In this document: in pieces, positions 1 through 6,290 of the stretch
Layout of the letters: every line of letters starts with the position of its first letter
Position numbering within the stretch: the first letter of the stretch is position 1
From: an uncultured Clostridia bacterium
GTDB lineage: Bacteria > Bacillota > Clostridia > Christensenellales > UBA1242
DNA: 13,324 nucleotides
Assembly: GCA_946610655.1 (NCBI GenBank)
Contig: CAMOCH010000019.1
Span: 1 to 13,324 of the forward strand
Direction: 5' to 3'
The notes under the pieces: model-generated
Seen by the model: the letters and a program-made list of their open reading frames with translations, nothing else
Told to the model about the DNA's origin: nothing
The model's database searches: none
Made by a program: the position numbers and the translations under genes

Positions 1-1377
1 GTTTTCTCTAAGTTCAGAGAAAGAGTAGATGTTTGATTTATCACGTTTTGATGGAGCTGTTTCATTTATGCCACCAGCATAACTTTCAAGTTCAGAAAGA
101 GCTTGCTTATATTTTTCATCTGTATAGCCAGCTTGAATGTTGTTATAGTTTTCGGTTGTTTTATATAAATTATTAATTTCTTCTTCGTTTGTTTTAACAG
201 GCTCATTGGCTACATTTGCATTATTTGTTTCTTTATTATTAATTTCATAATTAAAGTTTGAAGAATTATCATAATGTTCAATTTCATTGTTATTATAAGA
301 TTCAGATTCATCATTAGCTGGCTCATTAGATGGTTCATCTTGATTTGCTTGAATATTAGTTATGTCAGCTTCATCATAATTGTTGTTAGAATTAAAGTTG
401 ATGTATGTTGGAGCATCATCTTCTTGTTCTTCAACAGTAGGTTCTTCATTATCTTCCTCAAAAATGTTTTCAGGAACATAAATTTGTTCGTCTTCTGGAA
501 TGTCGTTTTCTGGAGAGTAGATTTCATCGTCATCATTTGTTTCTTCTTCAAATATGGCATCGTCATCTGAAACTTCCATAGAAGGTTTGTTATCTGTGTT
601 TGAAACAACTTCCTCGGCTGATTCGTTGTCTTCATTATCAATGTTTTCATCTAAGTTTAAATTGACAACATCGTGTTCTTCATCACTAAGTTCAGGAGCA
701 ATTTCTTTCACTGAAATAGGAGAGGCAGTTGTCTCTTCAATATCGTCATTTTCAGAAGTTTCCTTATTTGCAGTAAAGAAATTTTCAGATTGATTAGATG
801 AATCGTCAAATGTTGCAAATTCATCTTGCTCATTCATGTCAGAAGTGTCTGCTAAATAGTTTGCAGACTCATCTTGCATTTCCTCAATTGCTTCAGGTTT
901 TTCAGTTTCTGAATTTTCTTCAACGGGTGTATTTTCTGTTTTTACATTTTCATTTTGAGATTCTTCGCTAGCTTTATTTTCAACTTCTTCAAGTTTGCTT
1001 TTTTCAATAGATTTATCGTCATCATAGATTGGGGCATAGTTAACGCTTGTGTTATAGATAAGATTATCAATAATTTCGCGAGAGCGAAGCCAATCTTCTT
1101 GGTTGTTTTGATAGGTTTCTCTACCTTTGTCTGTAAGAGTGTAGTAGTGGCGTCTTCCACCAATATCACTATCTTCCCAATATGAAGAAATTAAGCCTTG
1201 TCCTTCAAGTCTTTTTAAACAACTGTATAGTGTTGGTTGTTTTAATTCATAAGTGCCATTGCTTTTTTCTTCAACTTCTTGTATTATCTCAAGACCATAT
1301 TTATCGCCGTGGTAAAGTGATTTTAAAATAATTGTATCAATATGACCACGGATAAGGTCGCTGTCTATTCCTGACAT
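1..1377 (-). CDS. PadR-family transcriptional regulator with a long acidic tail (3' end outside window)
   Basis: The frame is open from ATG 1377 to the left edge: 459 codons with no stop, so the C-terminus is missing. A GGAGG ribosome binding site (1382-1386) lies 4 nt before the ATG. Residues 8-108 match the PadR winged helix: a first helix ending in IILKSLY, the YGLEIIQEVEE segment, PTLYSCLKRLEGQGLI as recognition helix, and the wing GGRRHYYTLTDKG, followed by a short dimerisation-type helix. PadR proteins are usually 100-190 residues and repress transcription by binding a palindrome. From about residue 118 this one changes into more than 300 residues dominated by Asp, Glu, Asn and Ser, with no obvious fold and no membrane segment. 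The last 50 or so visible residues (LYKTTENYNN to SELREN) look more helical and may lead into another domain. The DNA-binding role is well supported. The ligand, targets and tail function are unknown. Confidence 0.85.
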   Translation of the reverse strand, partial: MSGIDSDLIRGHIDTIILKSLYHGDKYGLEIIQEVEEKSNGTYELKQPTLYSCLKRLEGQGLISSYWEDSDIGGRRHYYTLTDKGRETYQNNQEDWLRSREIIDNLIYNTSVNYAPIYDDDKSIEKSKLEEVENKASEESQNENVKTENTPVEENSETEKPEAIEEMQDESANYLADTSDMNEQDEFATFDDSSNQSENFFTANKETSENDDIEETTASPISVKEIAPELSDEEHDVVNLNLDENIDNEDNESAEEVVSNTDNKPSMEVSDDDAIFEEETNDDDEIYSPENDIPEDEQIYVPENIFEEDNEEPTVEEQEDDAPTYINFNSNNNYDEADITNIQANQDEPSNEPANDESESYNNNEIEHYDNSSNFNYEINNKETNNANVANEPVKTNEEEINNLYKTTENYNNIQAGYTDEKYKQALSELESYAGGINETAPSKRDKSNIYSFSELREN

Positions 1378-1390
1378 AATACCTCCAAAA

Positions 1391-1440
1391 ATATAATATT
1401 AGATAATATTATATTAAAATAAAAGCAACAAATAAGTCAA
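1391..1440 (-). promoter_or_regulatory. Promoter of the PadR gene overlapping a perfect palindrome
   Basis: Reading the minus strand, TTGACT (1440-1435) is followed after 18 nt by TAATAT (1416-1411). A perfect inverted repeat with 11-bp arms (1391-1401 and 1404-1414) and a 2-bp centre covers the -10 edge and the expected start of transcription, directly before the ribosome binding site. PadR proteins commonly repress their own promoters through such sites, so autoregulation is a fair inference. The arms are pure A/T, which weakens the argument. Confidence 0.5.
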
Positions 1441-1555
1441 CTTTTTTCGTGTCAATGTATTATAATTATTTACACATAAATATAAATCTAGAATATTTGC
1501 TATGTAATTTTTCGCAAAAAGTGTATAATGTTTTATATTATGACAATAATCATAG

Positions 1556-1584
1556 TTGAAAGAATTATGTTATTATCATATAAA
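1556..1584 (+). promoter_or_regulatory. Promoter of the YgjP-type metallopeptidase gene
   Basis: TTGAAA (1556-1561), a 17-bp spacer and TATAAA (1579-1584) form a good sigma-A type promoter. The start would lie near 1591, just ahead of the AGGTGAG ribosome binding site (1592-1598), so the leader would be very short. A second TATAAT at 1524-1529 lacks a well-placed -35 box. Confidence 0.5.
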
Positions 1585-1603
1585 TTAGAGTAGGTGAGAA
1601 GTA

Positions 1604-2278
1604 ATGATATTTCCTGATCAAATAGTAAAAAGTACTCGAAAAACACTGTCTATATCAATTAATAGAGACGGGGTTATTGTTGTTCATGTTCCAAAAAAGA
1701 TGAAGGACCAGGATATTAAGAGATTTATTGAATCAAAACAAAACTGGCTTGCGAGCAAATTGTCTCAAATTAAAAACAATAACGACAAATTTGAGGATAT
1801 TATTCATTATAATAAATTTCTTATTTGTGGCAATAGATATAGTTTAGCACTTGCAGATGTAAATAAAGCTGAAATCAACAAAGGGACAATTGTTCTTCCA
1901 AAAAAGATTCCAGAAGAAAAGATAATGAAGCTTTTGATAAGCTTTTATAAAAAGAAAGCAAAAGAAATTTTAAATCAAAGAATTGCATATATTCAATCGT
2001 TGATGCGCATCACTCCAAAATCAATAAGGTTTTCAAACAGCAAAGGCAGATGGGGCGCATGCACAAGTTCTGGAGCAATATCTTTTAATTGGAGAGTTGT
2101 GATGCTTCCACCAGTACTAATTGATTATGTTATTATTCATGAACTCTGTCACCTTGTTGAGATGAATCACTCAAAAAGGTTTTGGACATTGGTTGAAACA
2201 TTTATAAGTAATGTTGATGTGATTAGGCAAGAAATAAAAGAGTATGGTTTTTTACTTGAACTATATAGAGAAGGTTAA
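1604..2278 (+). CDS. YgjP-type (DUF45 / M48-related) zinc metallopeptidase
   Basis: This is a 224-residue protein of the YgjP/DUF45 family, small cytosolic proteins with a zincin-type active site. The core is HELCH (179-183), giving two zinc-ligand histidines and the catalytic glutamate, with a third likely ligand at His189 in the MNHSKRFW segment. The family block GRWGACTSSG lies at 148-157, before a short beta segment (ISFNWRVVMLP). The length is normal for the family (about 220-250). There is no signal peptide or membrane segment. The start is fixed by AGGTGAG 5 nt upstream of the ATG. The gene has its own promoter and terminator and points away from the PadR gene. They share a 226-bp intergenic region, so the regulator could act on both. 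The physiological substrate of the family is poorly known, so peptidase activity is inferred from the motif. Confidence 0.85.
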   Translation: MIFPDQIVKSTRKTLSISINRDGVIVVHVPKKMKDQDIKRFIESKQNWLASKLSQIKNNNDKFEDIIHYNKFLICGNRYSLALADVNKAEINKGTIVLPKKIPEEKIMKLLISFYKKKAKEILNQRIAYIQSLMRITPKSIRFSNSKGRWGACTSSGAISFNWRVVMLPPVLIDYVIIHELCHLVEMNHSKRFWTLVETFISNVDVIRQEIKEYGFLLELYREG

Positions 2279-2306
2279 TTGAATTGATAATTAACCTTTT
2301 TTATTT
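2271..2306 (+). terminator. Rho-independent terminator of the metallopeptidase gene
   Basis: Perfect 10-bp arms AAGGTTAATT (2271-2280) and AATTAACCTT (2289-2298) enclose an 8-nt loop and run into a T-rich stretch. The gene's stop codon (2276-2278) lies inside the left arm. Confidence 0.8.
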
Positions 2307-2481
2307 TGTGAAAATAAATTTTGCATTTGAGTTTCACTAATCTACATTTTTGAATTGATTATTTATTTAAATTTTGTCACTGGCATATATGATTGTTAAA
2401 GGAGTAGTGATAAATTGAAAGTGGTTTTAGGTTTAAAAATACATACAAATAGTTGTGGAAATGTTAAAAACTGTATATATT

Positions 2482-2515
2482 ATCTATTCGCAAAAGACAG
2501 CTTTTGCGAATAGAT
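2482..2515. repeat. Perfect 15-bp inverted repeat with a 4-nt loop
   Basis: The arms 2482-2496 and 2501-2515 are exact reverse complements around ACAG. This is the strongest hairpin in the gene-free region and includes the GC-containing core TTCGCAAAAG/CTTTTGCGAA. No T-run follows on either strand, so it is not itself a terminator. The candidate promoter TTGTGG (2453-2458) - 17 bp - TATATT (2476-2481) would start a transcript at about the left arm. That transcript would then contain this hairpin and the terminator-like stem at 2519-2548, making a short RNA of about 60 nt. This is a weak inference. A DNA-level role as a protein binding site is equally possible. Confidence 0.7.
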
Positions 2516-2518
2516 GGG

Positions 2519-2548
2519 GTTAAAAACCGGGGTTTATTAACATTTTTT
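2519..2548 (+). terminator. Terminator-like hairpin with T6 tail in the gene-free region
   Basis: GTTAAAAACC (2519-2528) pairs with GGTTT (2531-2535) and TTAAC (2537-2541) as ten base pairs with a single bulged A at 2536. Six T residues follow at 2543-2548. This suits a plus-strand Rho-independent terminator although no gene precedes it closely. The metallopeptidase gene already has a terminator about 220 bp upstream. Confidence 0.45.
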
Positions 2549-2738
2549 ATATTAAAATTCAAAATCCTTAAAATTCATATATTGTTTGATTATAATTAAT
2601 TTGTTTCATGGTACTATGTTACATATAGCATTTTAAAACCCTTATTTTTCCGTGTGTTATATTTATCATAATATTACAATTTTTTTGAGTCAGTTTTTTT
2701 CTCTTTTGTAATTTGATTTGTGATAAGCTAAATTAATT

Positions 2739-2987
2739 GGACAATTTATCATTTTAATTTTGTTATTCTGTCTCACAGGGTTTTCTTATTTATCACTTTT
2801 TTACAAGTTTGTATTTTATCAAAAATAATTATAATTTTTGCTCGGACAATTTATCATAAAAAAATAAAAATTCTGTCTCAGCGCGTCACATAATTTTTTG
2901 AATTAATTAGTCATGAAATTCTATATTGTAAAAATATTTTAATTTTTTGATCGGATAATTTATCAAAAATAAAATTATTCTGTTTGG
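2739..2987 (+). repeat. Three copies of a degenerate two-part repeat at about 105-109 bp spacing
   Basis: Each copy has the block GGAYAATTTATC, a 13-15 nt A/T spacer, then TTCTGTYT. Copy 1 is 2739-2750 plus 2766-2775, copy 2 is 2844-2855 plus 2871-2880, and copy 3 is 2953-2964 plus 2978-2987. Copies 1 and 2 share both full blocks exactly (GGACAATTTATC and TTCTGTCTCA). Copy 3 has one change in the first block and diverges at the end of the second. The DNA between copies is not conserved beyond A/T richness, and the repeats are separated by about ten helical turns. GACA at the left end and TGTC at the right end give each unit a short dyad. The single sequence TGATAAATTG at 2408-2417 resembles an inverted first block. 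Confidence 0.55.
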
Positions 2988-3185
2988 TCACGCCGTTACT
3001 TGCATTGTTTTTTATGTTTTTATACAATATAGCAATTTTTGATATTTGCAAATAATTTATTATGATGAATTATTATGATTTTACTGTTAAATTTAAAAAT
3101 AAAAATTATATTTCATTTTTTAATTTGACTTTAATAAAATAATTATTGTCAATCAAAATTGCAATATTTTTCTCTATTTTATTGT

Positions 3186-3205
3186 GATGCAATAAGATGC
3201 AATAA
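3186..3205. repeat. Tandem decamer GATGCAATAA, two copies
   Basis: GATGCAATAA occurs at 3186-3195 and again at 3196-3205 with no spacer. It is an exact duplication 17 bp before the near-palindrome at 3223-3240. It could be a pair of protein-binding half-sites or replication slippage. Confidence 0.6.
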
Positions 3206-3222
3206 ATTGATTTAATTATAAT

Positions 3223-3240
3223 ATGTCACTATAGCGACAT
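3223..3240. promoter_or_regulatory. 18-bp near-palindrome, possible operator
   Basis: ATGTC and GACAT flank the self-complementary core CTATAG, with only one mismatched position pair in 18 bp. The ATGT...ACAT ends recall PadR-type operators, but the spacing (10 bp) differs from the usual 8. No promoter or gene is clearly attached to it, so a regulatory role is tentative. Confidence 0.3.
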
Positions 3241-3436
3241 TCTGTAACAATAAAATTTTATAACATATCATTTGTTTTTTTATAAAAGAAATTTTCTTAT
3301 AATTTTTTCAAATTAAATTTTATAAATTAATAATATTTATAGAATGAATTATAATTATTTTATTGGAAGTAGCTTGTCAGACGTAATACTTGATTGTTTT
3401 ATAAGTAAAATGTAGACAGAATTCCCTATTTTTACA

Positions 3437-3467
3437 ATAAAAAAACTATGCATCGTGCATAGTTTTT
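3437..3467 (-). terminator. Rho-independent terminator of serS
   Basis: AAAAACTATGCA (3441-3452) and TGCATAGTTTTT (3456-3467) are perfect complements around a 3-nt loop, 17 bp past the serS stop codon. Read on the minus strand, the stem ends in a run of seven T. The T-run on the plus strand means it may also stop rightward transcription. Confidence 0.8.
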
Positions 3468-3483
3468 ATTACGAAAATATTTA

Positions 3484-4764
3484 TTACTTTTTAGTAATTT
3501 TTTCTTGTCCACCCATGTATTTTCTTAATGCTTCAGGGATTGTTATTGAGCCATCAGCGTTTTGGCATTGTTCAATAAGTGCTGGAAATACACGGCTTGT
3601 AGCAAGGCCTGAGCCATTAAGTGTGCAGACAAATTCGGTCTTTCCGGTCTTGCTGTCACGATATTTTGTGCTGTTTCTTCTTGCTTGATAATCATTTGCA
3701 GTAGATACAGAACTTACTTCTTTATAGATTTGCATACTTGGAATCCATATTTCAATGTCGTAGGTTCTCGCCATACTGTCTGAGCAATCCCCTGCTGCAA
3801 GTTTAGAAAGTTGGAAATGAAGTCCAAGACCTTCAACAAGTTTGCATGCTTTTTTAACAAGTTCTTCAAAAGCAGCTTTGTTTTGAGCCGGTGTGCAATA
3901 TTGAACCATTTCAACTTTGTTAAATTGGTGACCACGAATCATTCCACGTTCTTCAGCACGATAGCTTCCGGCTTCCCTTCTGTAACATGGTGTGTAAGCG
4001 AAGTATTTTTTAGGAAGTTCGTCTTCTTTAAATATTTCGCCAGCGTGCATATTAACAAGTGCTGTTTCAGCTGTTGGAAGCATAAATTTGCTGTCTTTTG
4101 ATTTTTTATCAATCCAATAAACATCATCTTCAAATTTAGGGAATTGACCTGCACCTGCGCCACAGTTGTAATTGAGCATGTGTGGTGGCAAAATAAATTC
4201 ATAACCATCAGATAAATGTGTATCAATAAAATAATTTAAAAGTGCCCATTCAAGTCTTGCGCCATCACCTTTATATATCCAAGCGCCATTACCTGCAAGT
4301 TTTGTGCCTCTTTCATAATCAATCAAACCAAGATCTTTGCATAGGTCTATATGGCTTTTTGGTGTAAAGTTAAATTCAGTTTTTTTGCCAAATGTATAAA
4401 TTGCCTTATTATTTTCTTTGCCACCTTCAAGAAGATCGTCATCTGGAAGATTTGGCAAGCACATAAGCAAATAATTAATTCTTTCGGTTTGTTCATTTAA
4501 GACTTTATCAAGATCTGCAATTTCATCGCCAAGTTTTTTCATTTCTGCAATGATTGGGGCAACATCTTTACCTTCTTTTTTAAGTTTTGGAACTTCAGCA
4601 CTAACTTTGTTTCTTTGAGCTTTTTTTTCTTCAACTTCTTGTTGCAAAACTCTTCTTTTTGAGTCAATTTCAAGAATTTCAGTTAGGTCGATATCTTTGC
4701 CACGACGTTTATATTTTGCAATAATTTCTTCTGGATTTTTTCTGATTAATTCTAATGCTATCAT
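3484..4764 (-). CDS. serS: Serine--tRNA ligase
   Basis: Class II aminoacyl-tRNA synthetase that activates serine with ATP and charges tRNA-Ser (and tRNA-Sec where present). At 426 residues it is the normal length. Residues 28-100 form the charged N-terminal helical hairpin that grips the long variable arm of tRNA-Ser (KRRVLQQEVEEKKAQRNK and following). The catalytic part shows the TAE serine-binding segment (231-233), motif 2 from YRREAG through HQFNKVE (261-285), and motif 3 around LNGSGLATSR (382-391), ending in the family tail RKYMGG. An AAGGAG ribosome binding site lies 6 nt before ATG 4764. The gene stands alone, with its own promoter, T-box leader and terminator. Expression should rise when uncharged tRNA-Ser accumulates. 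Confidence 0.97.
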   Translation of the reverse strand: MIALELIRKNPEEIIAKYKRRGKDIDLTEILEIDSKRRVLQQEVEEKKAQRNKVSAEVPKLKKEGKDVAPIIAEMKKLGDEIADLDKVLNEQTERINYLLMCLPNLPDDDLLEGGKENNKAIYTFGKKTEFNFTPKSHIDLCKDLGLIDYERGTKLAGNGAWIYKGDGARLEWALLNYFIDTHLSDGYEFILPPHMLNYNCGAGAGQFPKFEDDVYWIDKKSKDSKFMLPTAETALVNMHAGEIFKEDELPKKYFAYTPCYRREAGSYRAEERGMIRGHQFNKVEMVQYCTPAQNKAAFEELVKKACKLVEGLGLHFQLSKLAAGDCSDSMARTYDIEIWIPSMQIYKEVSSVSTANDYQARRNSTKYRDSKTGKTEFVCTLNGSGLATSRVFPALIEQCQNADGSITIPEALRKYMGGQEKITKK

Positions 4765-4789
4765 TTTTTACTCCTTATGTTTGGTGGAA

Positions 4790-5024
4790 AATAAAAAACA
4801 CCACCAAGAAAAATAATTTCTTAGAGGTGATTATTAGTCACGGTGCCACTCTAATTCAAGCGAATTTCGCTCCTCATTTTGATTGACTGTAAGTGCATCA
4901 ATCGTGCCCAAGCTTTCGCAAGGTAATTCAGGGGTAGACGTTATTTTATCTGGAATTTGTTTTCACCAACCACAAACTCTCTAAATCCGACCAAAAATAA
5001 CTAGTCCCATCAACATTAACTTAA
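4790..5024 (-). promoter_or_regulatory. T-box riboswitch leader of serS (serine specifier UCU)
   Basis: This leader senses uncharged tRNA-Ser. Stem I has GTTATTTT pairing with AAAATAAC, then an internal loop whose 3' side reads G-TCT-A (TCT at 4938-4936, a serine codon), closed by GGG/CCC. The distal part has the typical AGAGAG and GGTTGGTG elements (about 4962-4985). The T-box sequence AGAGTGGCACCGTGAC lies at 4852-4837. Its bulge TGGC (4848-4845) is complementary to GCCA, which fits the G discriminator base of bacterial tRNA-Ser. A terminator follows, which the antiterminator fold would prevent. Codon, bulge and downstream gene all agree on serine. Confidence 0.93.
4791..4830 (-). terminator. 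Regulated terminator of the serS T-box
   Basis: On the minus strand CACC..CTAAGAAA pairs with TTTCTT.G.GGTG, then a T6 run follows. It sits between the T-box sequence and the serS ribosome binding site, where a T-box attenuator is expected. Confidence 0.8.
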
Positions 5025-5030
5025 TGTTAT

Positions 5031-5058
5031 TTTATACTCTATTAATCAAATTTGTCAA
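5031..5058 (-). promoter_or_regulatory. Promoter of the serS transcript
   Basis: TTGACA (5058-5053) and TATAAA (5036-5031) are separated by 16 bp (TAAAAT gives 18 bp). The 8-bp-arm inverted repeat at 5012-5028 overlaps the expected start near 5024. It may be a 5'-end hairpin of the leader. Confidence 0.65.
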
Positions 5059-5110
5059 GTATATGTGGTAATAAAAATAATAAAAACTATTCGCAAAATA
5101 CTAAAATCAT

Positions 5111-5139
5111 TTGTTTTTAATGTAAAAATGGAATATAAT
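5111..5139 (+). promoter_or_regulatory. Possible promoter of the recombinase gene, giving a leaderless mRNA
   Basis: TTGTTT (5111-5116), a 17-bp spacer and TATAAT (5134-5139) place the start about 7 nt further on, exactly at ATG 5146. No ribosome binding site precedes any candidate start of this gene, which fits a leaderless transcript. Confidence 0.4.
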
Positions 5140-5145
5140 TTAAAT

Positions 5146-6201
5146 ATGGTAAATAATTCATATTTTGCAGAACGTAGTAAAATCTGCACAAAAAAAATTA
5201 GAGAAATTCTTAAAGAAATGCCCGACTTTATGTATGATTATTTTGTTGGGATTGAAAATAATACTAGCGAACTTACAAGGCTTAATTATGCATATGATTT
5301 AAGAACTTTCTTCCACTTTTTGCTTGATGAAACAAATTGTTTAAGAGGAAAAAACTCAATTTTTGATATTGAAGTTGAAGACTTAAACAATGTTAAATCA
5401 AATCATATAGAAAGATTTTTGTCTTATGTTTCTTCATATGAAAATGAAGAAGGAAAACAGCACATTAACACAGAACGTGGCAAAGCAAGAAAACTTGCAA
5501 GTGTTCGCTCTATGTTCAAATATTTTTATAGACATAATTTGATAAATGAAGATGTTGCGAGCAAAGTCCCTACCCCAAAACTTCACCAAAAATCTATTAT
5601 AAGACTTGAAACTGATGAGGTTGCAAAATTTATAGATAACACCGAAAGTGGCTATGGACTTTCTGGCCATGCTGCAAGTTATCATGAACATACAAAAATT
5701 AGAGACGTTGCAATAGTTACACTTCTTCTTGGAACTGGTATGCGTATTTCTGAATGTGTTGGACTAAATGTTAATGATATTGATTTTTCAACCAACGGAC
5801 TCAAAATCACTCGTAAAGGTGGAAACCAAACAATATTATACTTTTCAGATGAAGTTAAAGTTGCACTTGTTGACTGGCTATCAGAAAGAGAAAATAATGA
5901 ATATTTGGTTGATGAACCAGCCTTATTCACTAGTCTTCAAAACCGAAGGATTAGTCCAAGAGCTGTTCAAAAATTGGTAAAAAAATATGCCGAAATAACA
6001 ACACCACTTAAGCATATTACACCCCATAAATTGCGTAGCACATATGGTACAAATTTGTATCGAGAAACTGGTGATATTTATATTGTTGCAGATGTTTTAG
6101 GTCACAAAGATGTTAACACAACCAAAAAGCACTACGCTGCAATTAGTGAAGACCTTAGAAGAAGCGTTGCAAACAAAGTTAGACTTAGAACTGAAGAATA
6201 A
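5146..6201 (+). CDS. Tyrosine recombinase of the XerC/XerD type
   Basis: Site-specific recombinase that cuts and rejoins DNA through a tyrosine intermediate. In this 351-residue reading, residues 25-140 form the N-terminal SAM-like core-binding domain (TRLNYAYDLRTFFHFLLDE and the helices to YRHNLI). The catalytic domain follows with all six expected residues: Arg200 (GTGMRISE), Lys224 (TRKGG), His294 and Arg297 (HKLRSTYG), His320 (LGHKDV) and nucleophile Tyr330 (KKHYA). The enzyme therefore looks intact. It may act on chromosome dimers (dif) or be a relative of phage or transposon integrases. No dif-like site is recognised here, and the serS/dipeptidase neighbours give no hint of a prophage. 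Starts at ATG 5128 and GTG 5065 are also in frame. ATG 5146 is preferred because the extra residues look unconserved and TATAAT lies between 5128 and 5146. Confidence 0.88.
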   Translation: MVNNSYFAERSKICTKKIREILKEMPDFMYDYFVGIENNTSELTRLNYAYDLRTFFHFLLDETNCLRGKNSIFDIEVEDLNNVKSNHIERFLSYVSSYENEEGKQHINTERGKARKLASVRSMFKYFYRHNLINEDVASKVPTPKLHQKSIIRLETDEVAKFIDNTESGYGLSGHAASYHEHTKIRDVAIVTLLLGTGMRISECVGLNVNDIDFSTNGLKITRKGGNQTILYFSDEVKVALVDWLSERENNEYLVDEPALFTSLQNRRISPRAVQKLVKKYAEITTPLKHITPHKLRSTYGTNLYRETGDIYIVADVLGHKDVNTTKKHYAAISEDLRRSVANKVRLRTEE

Positions 6202-6260
6202 AAAACGCAAAATCTATATAAATTAGTGAAAAAATATATATATTTCATTAAAATTAACAT

Positions 6261-6290
6261 AAAAAACGCAATTTTTGCGTTTTTTATTTT
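6261..6290. terminator. Bidirectional terminator between recombinase and dipeptidase genes
   Basis: AAAAAACGCAA (6261-6271) and TTGCGTTTTTT (6275-6285) are perfect complements around TTT, with A- and T-runs serving both directions. The dipeptidase stop codon (6284-6286) falls in the stem. The left arm sequence also occurs at the recombinase stop codon (6200-6210), so an alternative, longer hairpin is possible. Confidence 0.85.

Larger units (their letters stand above)
2307..3436. other. Gene-free, very AT-rich intergenic region of about 1.1 kb
   Basis: No frame here looks like a protein on either strand; stops are dense and no ribosome binding site precedes a convincing start. The region holds the hairpin and terminator-like stem at 2482-2548, the three two-part repeats at 2739-2987, a tandem decamer at 3186-3205 and a near-palindrome at 3223-3240. 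I see no tRNA, no rRNA and no run of DnaA boxes. It could be a decayed mobile element, a site for DNA-binding proteins or a locus for small RNAs. The sequence alone does not decide. Confidence 0.6.

Noticed and set aside
274..650. Open frames of 96-98 codons in other frames within the PadR tail
   Set aside because: They lie opposite or out of frame to the acidic tail, have low-complexity composition (Phe/Ile or Lys/Thr rich), and lack ribosome binding sites. They are shadows of repetitive Glu/Asp/Asn codons.
2739..2987. CRISPR array
   Set aside because: Only three copies, the repeats are two-part and degenerate, the gaps are about 70 bp, and no cas genes are present.
3226..3236. Phage T7-like promoter (CACTATAG)
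   Set aside because: Only eight bases match, the upstream half of the T7 consensus is missing, and the match is explained by the symmetric CTATAG core of the near-palindrome.
2307..3436. Chromosomal replication origin
   Set aside because: AT-rich with repeats, but no cluster of TTATNCACA boxes and no dnaA, dnaN or rpmH nearby.
4917..4926. Fourth TTCGCAA element in the serS leader
   Set aside because: TTTCGCAAGG lies in a T-box leader segment with its own structural role and matches only seven bases of the shared core.
5065..5145. Recombinase start at GTG 5065
   Set aside because: No ribosome binding site, the extra 27 residues are basic/hydrophobic without family resemblance, and the best promoter lies downstream of it. 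It remains possible but less likely.
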